Part shown: piece after piece, positions 1 to 5,554 of the stretch
How the letters are laid out: each line of letters starts with the position of its first letter
Numbering within the stretch: position 1 is the first letter of the stretch
Source: DATJXG01 sp035500455
GTDB lineage: Bacteria > Acidobacteriota > Terriglobia > Terriglobales > Acidobacteriaceae
Reading direction: 5' to 3'
Assembly (NCBI GenBank): GCA_035500455.1
Contig: DATJXG010000141.1
Coordinates: 1-5,560, forward strand
DNA: 5,560 bases
Position numbers and translations under genes: made by a program
The notes under the pieces: model-generated
Database searches by the model: none
Seen by the model: only the letters and a program-made list of their open reading frames with translations
What the model was told of the DNA's origin: nothing

Positions 1-645
1 ATTGCCCACCGCGCGGCCGCGCAGGAAGGGTTGGGTGAAGTGCCAGATCTCGCCGGAAAGTCCGAAGGCCTTTCCCAGAGGGTGTGAAATGGAGAGGGTC
101 TGGCCGAACTGGGCGCGGCTGATGCCGCTGTCGGTTACCTCGTTGAACAGGTAGTTCGTGTCGTAGTGAAATCCCTTTACGTCGGCGCTGAACAGGATGA
201 GGGCGGAGTTGGTGGCGCTGCCGATATCGAGATCTGGGGCGTCCCCGCCGTACACGCTGTGGAAGTAGCTCAGGGCTATAGTCGGCCGGGAACCCTCTCC
301 TTCATAGATCACACCCTGCACTCCCAGGGAGACGCCGCCGGCGTCGTCTGAGCTTTGGCCGGCGATGCGGGAATGGGCGAAGGGCTCGTCGCCAACCAGG
401 AGTTGGAGGCGTTTGCAGGGGGAAAACTTTACCACTTCATTCATGCCTGACTGGGAGGAAATTCCCGGCGAGCGCCAGGCGCCGAGGTAGCCGGTTTCGA
501 ATTGCAGGTAGCCGACGGGAGTGAGAGTGGCTGGGGTGGAAACGGTGGGGCGGCCGGGGTTGGCGCTTGGAACGTCGGATTGCCCTTGTGCTGCCGCCGG
601 CAAGGCGAACACCATAAGGAAGGCGAGCAGTGGGAATGAGGACAT
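1..645 (-). CDS. Putative outer-membrane beta-barrel protein, N-terminal 215 residues (truncated by window edge)
   Basis: This open frame runs 215 codons from an ATG at 643-645 to the left edge without a stop, so the 3' part of the gene lies outside the window. The start is chosen because a signal peptide follows at once: a hydrophobic stretch at residues 4-18 ends in A-A-A before Q20, a typical signal peptidase I site. The mature N-terminus has a proline-rich linker with PTVSTPATLTPVGYLQFETG at about 33-52. The rest alternates hydrophobic and polar residues with many aromatics and glycines, as in outer-membrane beta strands (for example 45-54, 122-132, 148-168, 181-204). From memory, this opening is common in acidobacterial outer-membrane proteins annotated as transporter-like or similar to the phenol MetA-pathway family (PF13557); that assignment is inference. 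No strong Shine-Dalgarno is visible. It lies 116 bp downstream of the receptor gene on the same strand, so co-transcription is possible. Substrate unknown. Confidence 0.75.
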   Translation of the reverse strand, partial: MSSFPLLAFLMVFALPAAAQGQSDVPSANPGRPTVSTPATLTPVGYLQFETGYLGAWRSPGISSQSGMNEVVKFSPCKRLQLLVGDEPFAHSRIAGQSSDDAGGVSLGVQGVIYEGEGSRPTIALSYFHSVYGGDAPDLDIGSATNSALILFSADVKGFHYDTNYLFNEVTDSGISRAQFGQTLSISHPLGKAFGLSGEIWHFTQPFLRGRAVGN

Positions 646-651
646 GAAAGC

Positions 652-709
652 AGATATTCTATCTCGCCGGCAGAGGTATAGTTTTCCGCTCTTGCCACCA
701 AGATATCTA
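652..709. promoter_or_regulatory. Pair of AGATAT-type palindromic boxes in the gap before the edge gene
   Basis: Two related boxes lie in the 116-bp gap. At 652-664, AGATA-TTC-TATCT is a perfect inverted repeat with 5-bp arms, placed 7 bases upstream of the edge gene's start codon. At 701-708, AGATATCT is a perfect 8-bp palindrome. Read on the plus strand they share AGATAT(T)CTA, starting 49 bp apart. Binding by a dimeric regulator is inference. Short AT-rich palindromes also arise by chance. Confidence 0.25.
675..701 (-). promoter_or_regulatory. Weak promoter candidate for the edge gene
   Basis: On the minus strand a TTGGTG (-35-like, 696-701) and a TATACC (-10-like, 675-680) are separated by 15 bp, shorter than the usual 17. 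A second -10-like TAGAAT lies inside the palindrome at 652-664 but has no good -35 partner. The edge gene may instead be transcribed by read-through from the receptor gene. Confidence 0.2.
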
Positions 710-761
710 CCGGCGGCCACGAGGCGGGAGTTGAGCGTGCTATGGCGGGCGAGCGCTGAGA

Positions 762-3344
762 TTAGAAATGAAATGTGATCTCGCCCTGCAGAATCCGGGG
801 CGTGATGAAATGGGTTCCCGAGAAACTGGAAAGGAAGTTATAGAGCGCGACCTTGTTGGCGAGATTCACCACGCTTACCTTCGCTCCCACGGAATAGCGG
901 TCTTTCTTCCATAGATTGTCGGCGCCCAGTGCGGCGTCGAAGAGGCTATGCGGAGTAATGCGGGAGGGGTTGGTATCGGGATTGTAGGTGCCGGGAGCGA
1001 CGATGTGAATGAGAGTTGCGCCGTAGTGAGGGGATGAACAAGTGCGCAAAGGCTGACTAAGCGCAGCGAAGACATTGCCGCAATAGAGGCCGATTTCCTG
1101 CTGCTGGTCGCCGGTGAGGGTGAGCGCGGTGGCGTAGTCCGGGACGCTGACGACGACCAATCCGCTATCGAAGCGCCACGTCATACCAAGCCAGAGTCCG
1201 CGGAAGGTTTTTTTCCGGAATCGATATTGCAGGTTGGTGGTTTGCTCGAAGCCTTGATCGTGGTCGGGGCGCGCGACCGGAGCATAGGCGGCGCCGAAGT
1301 TAATGCCGCCGATTTCCGGGCTGAACAGACGGGAGCGGCTGTGTCCCAGAACGGCAAACGCGCTGAAGCCGTGCAAGTTGTCGAGGGTGGCGCGCACCAG
1401 AGCGCCATCAATTTTCGACTTGCGGAACTGAATGGGAAAATTCAGCGGCGTATTGAGAATAGTGTTGAAATCGTAGGCCCCATCGGTGAACTTCCAAAAA
1501 TACTCCGCCTGCAGGCTGACCCGGGGGCCAAACTGTTGTTCCACACCCACATTGAATTGATTGCGCCGCGCCGGCGTGAGTGGTTGGATAGCGGTCGCGC
1601 CCAGGGTATTGTTGGCCAGCCCTCCCTGCCCGGTCTTGCTCGAGAGCACGAGATTTTCGTTATAAGGCGTGAGGAAAACGCGGGCATAGGAGGCGTGCAG
1701 GACGGTGCCCGTGGAAAGTATTTGATAGGCGAGGCCGGTGCGCGGTTGAATGCCGGAGCCGCTGCTGAGGCCCTGGTAGTTGTCGTAGCGCAAGCCGAGA
1801 TTCAGGTTGAGTTGGCCGAGTTTGATGCTGTCCTGCAGGTATGCGCTCTCTTCCGAGATAGTGGCGGCGCCGCGGAAGCGGAAGAGATCTCCGGCGCGCG
1901 TGAGGTCATAGGGGAGCAAGCCGGGCTGAAAGGCGGCATTTTCGGCGTATCCGGTGGCCGCGCACTGTCCGGGAGAGGTCAGGTCAGGGTTGGGAACCGC
2001 CGTGCCACTGGCATCCACACAAGGAGAATTGAACGCGGGATCGGTAAGGCCGGTGCTGAAGGCTTCCGATAAGGGCGTAACCTGAATTTGAACTCCCGCT
2101 TTGGCATTGTGCCGGCCGCGAGCATAGGCGACATCGCTGCGGACGCCTGTGCTGGTGAGCCGCCTGGATTGGGCGAGGGTTGCGGGCTGATCGGCAAAGA
2201 GGTCGGCGGAGGGGAAGTAATTTACGCGGTCCTGGCGCAACCAAGTGTTGACGGTGAAGAGCAGGGAGGGACTGAGCACGTGGGAAAGCGCAAGGTCCAC
2301 ATTGAAGCTGACCATGTGCTGGCGTTGGTCCTGGCCCGCAGTTTGCTGGTCGTAAGTGTTGGGGACCTGGAACCAGGAACGCGCGGCAGAGAGGTTCAGG
2401 TGGAGCGCAGTCGCATCACTGGGCCTCCAGTCGAAGCGATCGAAGAAATTCCCGGCGTTGCCTGCGGCGTGTAGCGGCTGGAATTCTGGGGCATCCAGAA
2501 AGCGATGGCTGTTGAGCCCGTCGAGCGCCACGAAGTTTCCCACGGTCTTGGATCCCGCGGCCAGGCTGACGTCTGCGGTGGGAGTTGCAAATGATCCATA
2601 GCCCAGCGAAATTGCGCCGGCAGGAGGGCCTGCGTTTAATCCGGAACGTGTGGTTGCTTCCACGATGAGGCTGGTCTTGTCTCCGAATTCCGCCGGGGGT
2701 GCGCCCTGCAGGGTGCGCATTTCCTGAATGGTGTTGGCCGAGAGCTGGTTGGAGAAGATGCGGCTCTGCTGATCGGAAATCGGCTGACCGTCAATGCTGA
2801 AGGAGGTCTCGGCATGCTCCCCCAGGGGATGGAAGACGCCATTGGAATCAGCCGCAACGCCAGGCGTGGCCAGGGTGAGGATGGAACTCAAAGCCGCATT
2901 GACACTTTCGCTGGGCAAGTTCGCGATGAGGCCCGGGCCGATCTGGGTCTGGGCGACGTTGATCGAACTGACGTCGGCGGCTCCCTCCACCACGGTAACT
3001 TGTTGAGCGGTGGTTTCGACGGTCAGGGAAATCGTGAGCTGCAAGGTCTGCCCGGGAGTGACAACCACCTCTTGCCGGGTTCCCTGGAAGCCCCGTGCCT
3101 GGGTGGTCAGTTCATACTGGCCCACTGCCATGCCGGCAAAACAGGCGCGGCCGAGTGGCCCGGTTCTGAGATTGAGCCGGATTGAGGCGCGGCTCAACTG
3201 CAGCGAGGCGCCGGCGATCAATGCACCGCTTTGATCCTGAACGGTGGCGCATAGTTGCGAGGTCTGAGCGAGGGTTATCGCGGAGAGGAAGAATAGCGAT
3301 AGGAGGGACGCGAAAAGGAATTTGGCGGGGAGTGTGCGGGTCAC
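762..3344 (-). CDS. TonB-dependent-receptor-like outer membrane protein with N-terminal carboxypeptidase-regulatory-like domain
   Basis: The 860-residue product is predicted to be an outer-membrane receptor/transporter. A signal peptide (residues 1-26, ending A-I-T-L-A before Q27) leads into an Ig-like carboxypeptidase-regulatory domain at about 28-110, with the typical D-x-S-G-A-x-I-x-G-A and G-Q-Y-E-L-T elements. QQVTVVEG at 115-121 could act as a TonB box. A plug-like domain follows (about 125-235) with FHPLGEHAETSFSIDGQPIS and the EFGDKTSLIVEATTRSG segment. The rest (about 240-860) is a strand-rich barrel ending in the aromatic E-I-T-F-H-F, an outer-membrane assembly signal. The architecture matches the Oar-like receptors abundant in Acidobacteriota, though 860 residues is shorter than the 1000-plus common there. 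The start is GTG: it is the only ATG, GTG or TTG start between the upstream in-frame stop (3375-3377) and the signal peptide, with a weak GGA at 3354-3356. All six cysteines fall in three pairs (32/68, 442/461, 755/769). The ligand cannot be told from sequence. Confidence 0.9.
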   Translation of the reverse strand: MTRTLPAKFLFASLLSLFFLSAITLAQTSQLCATVQDQSGALIAGASLQLSRASIRLNLRTGPLGRACFAGMAVGQYELTTQARGFQGTRQEVVVTPGQTLQLTISLTVETTAQQVTVVEGAADVSSINVAQTQIGPGLIANLPSESVNAALSSILTLATPGVAADSNGVFHPLGEHAETSFSIDGQPISDQQSRIFSNQLSANTIQEMRTLQGAPPAEFGDKTSLIVEATTRSGLNAGPPAGAISLGYGSFATPTADVSLAAGSKTVGNFVALDGLNSHRFLDAPEFQPLHAAGNAGNFFDRFDWRPSDATALHLNLSAARSWFQVPNTYDQQTAGQDQRQHMVSFNVDLALSHVLSPSLLFTVNTWLRQDRVNYFPSADLFADQPATLAQSRRLTSTGVRSDVAYARGRHNAKAGVQIQVTPLSEAFSTGLTDPAFNSPCVDASGTAVPNPDLTSPGQCAATGYAENAAFQPGLLPYDLTRAGDLFRFRGAATISEESAYLQDSIKLGQLNLNLGLRYDNYQGLSSGSGIQPRTGLAYQILSTGTVLHASYARVFLTPYNENLVLSSKTGQGGLANNTLGATAIQPLTPARRNQFNVGVEQQFGPRVSLQAEYFWKFTDGAYDFNTILNTPLNFPIQFRKSKIDGALVRATLDNLHGFSAFAVLGHSRSRLFSPEIGGINFGAAYAPVARPDHDQGFEQTTNLQYRFRKKTFRGLWLGMTWRFDSGLVVVSVPDYATALTLTGDQQQEIGLYCGNVFAALSQPLRTCSSPHYGATLIHIVAPGTYNPDTNPSRITPHSLFDAALGADNLWKKDRYSVGAKVSVVNLANKVALYNFLSSFSGTHFITPRILQGEITFHF

Positions 3345-3409
3345 TGCTCTGCTTCCATTGTGCTTAATATATACTCATGCATTGAAGTTAACTAGCATTA
3401 AATTACAAA

Positions 3410-3439
3410 ATAATACCAAGGCTATTGTGCTGATGTCAG
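3410..3439 (-). promoter_or_regulatory. Promoter of the receptor gene (sigma-70 type)
   Basis: On the minus strand, CTGACA (3434-3439, five of six matches to TTGACA) and TATTAT (3410-3415, five of six matches to TATAAT) are separated by 18 bp. Transcription would start near 3403 and leave an AT-rich leader of about 60 bases before the GTG at 3344. It is the best promoter match I found in the window and lies in the correct gap. No experimental start site is known. Confidence 0.5.
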
Positions 3440-3440
3440 C
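3429..3440. repeat. Inverted repeat GCTGA-TG-TCAGC over the receptor -35 box
   Basis: Perfect 5-bp arms around a 2-bp centre; the repeat contains the whole predicted -35 hexamer (3434-3439). A protein bound here would block or contact RNA polymerase, so it is a candidate operator. The binding factor is unknown. Confidence 0.35.
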
Positions 3441-3447
3441 CCACACT

Positions 3448-3459
3448 AAGCTGTATATA
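3448..3459. repeat. Copy 1 of a 12-bp motif shared with the mntH leader
   Basis: AAGCTGTATATA here and AACCTGTATATA at 5543-5554 differ at one base and have the same orientation. This copy lies between the Usp stop and the receptor promoter, upstream of its -35 box. The TATATA core is low in complexity, so chance is possible. Confidence 0.35.
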
Positions 3460-3465
3460 TTTGTT

Positions 3466-3489
3466 TGCGGGAGAGCTATTTCGCCCGCA
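3466..3489 (-). terminator. Weak hairpin overlapping the 3' end of the Usp gene
   Basis: TGCGGG (3466-3471) and CCCGCA (3484-3489) can form a 6-bp GC-rich stem around a 12-base loop that contains the Usp stop codon (3476-3478). On the minus-strand transcript it is followed by an A-rich and mixed AU tail rather than a U-run, so it is at best an imperfect intrinsic terminator. Confidence 0.25.
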
Positions 3490-3892
3490 GCAACAGAACC
3501 GGGGCGTTGATTTTGTGCTGCACGCGGGTTGCGGTGGTGCCAAGAAACACATCGGCAAGGAAGCGGTGGCCGTGCGTGCTCATGGCCACAAGATCGCACC
3601 CCTTCTGCTGGACCCATTTAATGATCTCTCCGGCAGGATCGCCGTAGGCGAGTTCAGCCTGGGCGGGAATGCCGGCGGACTCGAATTCGACGCGGACCTT
3701 TTCCAGATAGGCGGTGTCTTCGGAGATTTCGGGGCTCACGGCGTCGGGGCCGTAGGTGCGGGCGGCCCATCCATCGGCGACGTGGAGCAGCACCACGCGG
3801 CTGTGCGCGAGCTTGGCGAGTTGCTTGACGTGCTCGATGATGGCGCGATCCGTCGGGGTGCCGTCGAGGGTTACGAGAATGGTTTCGTACAT
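3476..3892 (-). CDS. Universal stress protein (UspA family, single domain)
   Basis: The 138-residue protein has the length of a single Usp domain. It opens with M-Y-E-T-I-L-V-T-L-D-G, where D10 sits at the position of the adenine-contacting aspartate in ATP-binding Usps. It closes with S-T-H-G-(9 residues)-G-T at 105-119, matching the G-2x-G-9x-G(S/T) nucleotide-binding motif except that the first glycine is Ser105, and ends with A-P-V-L-L-L-R. It is therefore probably a cytoplasmic, dimeric, ATP-binding-type Usp; actual binding is inferred. The start ATG (3890-3892) has a good Shine-Dalgarno, AAAGGA at 3898-3903, five bases upstream. The gene lies 190 bp downstream of mntH on the same strand, an Nramp-Usp pairing I recall as recurrent in Acidobacteriota. 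A large inverted repeat lies just ahead of its ribosome binding site and could affect its expression. Confidence 0.93.
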   Translation of the reverse strand: MYETILVTLDGTPTDRAIIEHVKQLAKLAHSRVVLLHVADGWAARTYGPDAVSPEISEDTAYLEKVRVEFESAGIPAQAELAYGDPAGEIIKWVQQKGCDLVAMSTHGHRFLADVFLGTTATRVQHKINAPVLLLRAK

Positions 3893-3897
3893 GGTTG

Positions 3898-3903
3898 TCC
3901 TTT
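3898..3903 (-). promoter_or_regulatory. Ribosome binding site of the Usp gene
   Basis: AAAGGA on the minus strand is five bases from the ATG at 3892. It is the clearest Shine-Dalgarno in the window; the other three genes have weak ones. It lies five bases from the end of the inverted repeat at 3909-3978, so folding of that repeat could influence access to it. Confidence 0.65.
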
Positions 3904-3908
3904 GAGCT

Positions 3909-3978
3909 GGACCGGGAAAAATCTTAAAACGCCGAGGCCGCCAAGAACATCCGCCGGGTTCTCTGAGATTTTCGGTCC
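3909..3978 (-). repeat. Large imperfect inverted repeat (leader hairpin) upstream of the Usp gene
   Basis: GGACCG at 3909-3914 pairs with CGGTCC at 3973-3978, and AAAATCT at 3918-3924 pairs with AGATTTT at 3966-3972. This gives 13 base pairs interrupted only by a 3-base bulge (3915-3917). The 41-base interior holds a second small stem, AGAAC (3944-3948) with GTTCT (3958-3962). The interior also reads as 9-base units, GCCGAGGCC then GCCAAGAAC, resembling from memory a GCCAAG-rich dispersed repeat common between genes in environmental bacterial genomes. It may be a structured mRNA leader or the remnant of a small repeat element. Confidence 0.5.
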
Positions 3979-4053
3979 ATCGCTACTTTTTGTTCCCGAG
4001 CCTGGGAATGACCACGGTGCCGGCGACATCATAGTTCGTGAAGCAAGCGCCGC

Positions 4054-4100
4054 GATCATCTCCTGCGATCATCCTCCGGCGATCATCCTCCTGCGATCAC
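4054..4100. repeat. Tandem repeat, about 14 bp, overlapping the mntH stop codon
   Basis: Units on the plus strand are GATCATCTCCTGC (4054-4066, 13 bp), GATCATCCTCCGGC (4067-4080), GATCATCCTCCTGC (4081-4094), and a decayed start GATCAC (4095-4100). The mntH stop (4083-4085) lies in the third unit, so added copies downstream of it would not change the protein. Four GATC sites recur at 13, 14 and 14 bp. On the minus strand the full 4081-4094 unit reads GCAGGAGGATGATC, a Shine-Dalgarno-like run abutting an ATG, but no supported gene starts here. Confidence 0.7.
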
Positions 4101-5513
4101 TCGCCATGCCGAATGCAGCGAGTCGGGTAAGCCATAGATGTCCATGGCTGTGATCAGGATGGCGCTGCCCCATCCTGCGATCAGCAGGAACCAGCCGTTC
4201 TTCCAGCCTCCCATGCGTTTGCGGGAGCTGGTGAAGTGCAGCAGGGGAAACATGGCGAAGGGCAACTGCAGAGCAAGCACAACCTGGCTCAAGGTGAGCA
4301 GATTGGTGACGCTGCTTTCGCCGCGCAGGCCGATGATCAGAACCGCGGGCAAGATGGCCAGGGAGCGAGTGATGAGCCGCCTGACCCAGGGCTGAATGCG
4401 CCAGTGCATGAAGCCTTCCATCACGACCTGGCCGGCAAGGGTACCGGTAATGGTGCTGCTCTGGCCGCTGGCAAGAAGGGCGACCGCGAACAGGGTGCTG
4501 GCGACGGTGGCGCCGAGCAGCGGCGCAAGAGTGAGGTAGGCAACGCGAATCCAGTCACTCTCGGCGCTGAAGTGGACGATGTGGCCGCCGGGTACGATCA
4601 CGCTCTGCTTGCCGAAAAACACCATGGCCGCCAGCACGAGAATGGCGGCATTCACGAAAAAAGCCACGGTGAGGGCGACGATTGAGTCGATGGTATTGAA
4701 GTGCAAAGCGCGGCGAACCGAGGGTTCGTCCTTTTGCAGCTTGCGGCTCTGCACCAGGGCCGAGTGCAGATACAGATTGTGGGGCATTACCGTGGCGCCG
4801 ATGATGCCGATGGCGACGTAGAGCATGCCAGCCTGACGGAACTGCGGAATCAGCATGGCGTGGCCCATTTCCAGAAAGCTGGGCCGGGTTTCAGGGAGGA
4901 CGAAGATTTCGATGAAGTAGCAGACGGCGATGGTGGCGATGAGTAGAAGAACCACGGCCTCGATGGTGCGCATGCCGAAGCGCTGCAGAGCCAGGAGGAG
5001 GAGAACGTCGAGCCCTGTGATGATGACCGCCCACAGCAACGGGATGTGGAAGAGAAGGTTGAGAGCGACGGCGCTGCCCAGCACTTCGGCGAGATCGCAA
5101 GCGCCAATGGCCACTTCGCTAAGCAGCCAGTTGGGCCAGCGGGTCCAGCGAGGATACCAGTCGCGGCAGCACTGGGCGAGGTCCTTGCCGGTGACTACGC
5201 CGAGGCGGGCGGAGATGACCTGCATGAAGATGGCCATGAGGCTGGCCAGGCCCACAACCCAGAGGAGGCCGTATTTATATTGCGCGCCGCCCTGGAGGTC
5301 GGTGCCCCAGTTGCCGGGATCCATGTAGCCGACGCTGACGAGAATGGCCGGGCCTACGAAAGCCCTCCATTGTTCCCAGAATCCTGCGCGGTGATGGGGG
5401 ACGGCGACCGAGCTGTGCACGCCTTCCAGGGAAAGGTGGTTGACGGAATGCGCTTCGGCGGCAAGGCGCGGGGCGGCAGCCGGGTTCAGGTTGGAGCGCC
5501 CGTCGATACTCAT
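4083..5513 (-). CDS. mntH: Nramp-family divalent metal transporter (MntH type)
   Basis: The 476-residue inner-membrane protein is a predicted proton-coupled importer of Mn(II), Fe(II) and related divalent ions. The hallmarks are intact: D65-P-G-N68 in the unwound first helix and M243-P-H245-N in the sixth, with A240 and M243 at the metal-site positions known for this family. The G350-Q-S-S-T-I-T-G-T-L-A-G-Q segment of the conserved transport motif is also present. About eleven membrane helices are visible, roughly 52-75, 81-104, 130-155, 157-176, 180-206, 228-254, 274-300, 323-350, 380-398, 402-427 and 438-458. A hydrophilic N-terminal extension of about 45 residues precedes them. The start ATG (5511-5513) has only a weak upstream GGAAA; no nearer start fits better. 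The stop lies inside a tandem repeat. The Usp gene follows 190 bp downstream. An inverted repeat in the leader suggests control by a metal-responsive repressor (inference). Manganese rather than iron as the main substrate cannot be decided here. Confidence 0.95.
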   Translation of the reverse strand: MSIDGRSNLNPAAAPRLAAEAHSVNHLSLEGVHSSVAVPHHRAGFWEQWRAFVGPAILVSVGYMDPGNWGTDLQGGAQYKYGLLWVVGLASLMAIFMQVISARLGVVTGKDLAQCCRDWYPRWTRWPNWLLSEVAIGACDLAEVLGSAVALNLLFHIPLLWAVIITGLDVLLLLALQRFGMRTIEAVVLLLIATIAVCYFIEIFVLPETRPSFLEMGHAMLIPQFRQAGMLYVAIGIIGATVMPHNLYLHSALVQSRKLQKDEPSVRRALHFNTIDSIVALTVAFFVNAAILVLAAMVFFGKQSVIVPGGHIVHFSAESDWIRVAYLTLAPLLGATVASTLFAVALLASGQSSTITGTLAGQVVMEGFMHWRIQPWVRRLITRSLAILPAVLIIGLRGESSVTNLLTLSQVVLALQLPFAMFPLLHFTSSRKRMGGWKNGWFLLIAGWGSAILITAMDIYGLPDSLHSAWRVIAGG

Positions 5514-5536
5514 CTGATGGTTTCCAGAAAAATCCC

Positions 5537-5554
5537 CAGGTCAACCTGTATATA
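5537..5554 (-). promoter_or_regulatory. Candidate operator and -10 region in the mntH leader
   Basis: CAGGT (5537-5541) and ACCTG (5544-5548) form a perfect inverted repeat around a 2-bp centre. It is followed by TATATA (5549-5554), which on the minus strand lies just upstream and could be a -10 box whose -35 partner is outside the window. A dyad next to or over the transcription start is the usual place for a repressor site. The AGGT/ACCT half-sites faintly resemble DtxR/IdeR-type boxes, but the site is too short to assign. The ACCTG arm overlaps copy 2 of the shared 12-bp motif. Confidence 0.35.
5543..5554. repeat. Copy 2 of the 12-bp motif shared with the receptor upstream region
   Basis: AACCTGTATATA here matches AAGCTGTATATA at 3448-3459 at 11 of 12 positions, in the same orientation relative to the downstream minus-strand gene. 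This copy is about 30 bases from the mntH start codon; the other is about 105 bases from the receptor start. Confidence 0.35.

Noticed and set aside
441..701. 86-codon minus-strand open frame
   Set aside because: It lies in another frame of the edge gene, is Pro/Ser-rich and lacks a domain; the frame starting at 645 has a signal peptide and strand pattern.
1227..2072. 281-codon plus-strand open frame
   Set aside because: It lies fully antisense to the well-supported receptor gene. Its Gly/Ala/Glu/Arg-rich, domainless translation is typical of the opposite strand of a high-GC gene.
3993..4008. TTCCC/GGGAA short hairpin in the mntH-Usp gap as a terminator
   Set aside because: The stem is only 5 bp and on the minus strand is followed by A residues; the T-run precedes it on the plus strand, so it fits neither direction.
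3871..4059. 62-codon minus-strand open frame between mntH and the Usp gene, overlapping the Usp start
   Set aside because: The translation matches nothing I know, it passes through the inverted repeat, and its AGGAG abuts the ATG with no spacing.
3461..4153. 230-codon plus-strand open frame across the Usp gene and both flanks
   Set aside because: It is antisense to a clear Usp gene, its translation has no recognisable domain, and it runs through the hairpin and tandem repeat.
4236..4685. 149-codon plus-strand open frame
   Set aside because: It is antisense to mntH, with Gln/Gly/Asp/His-rich sequence that mirrors membrane-protein codons.
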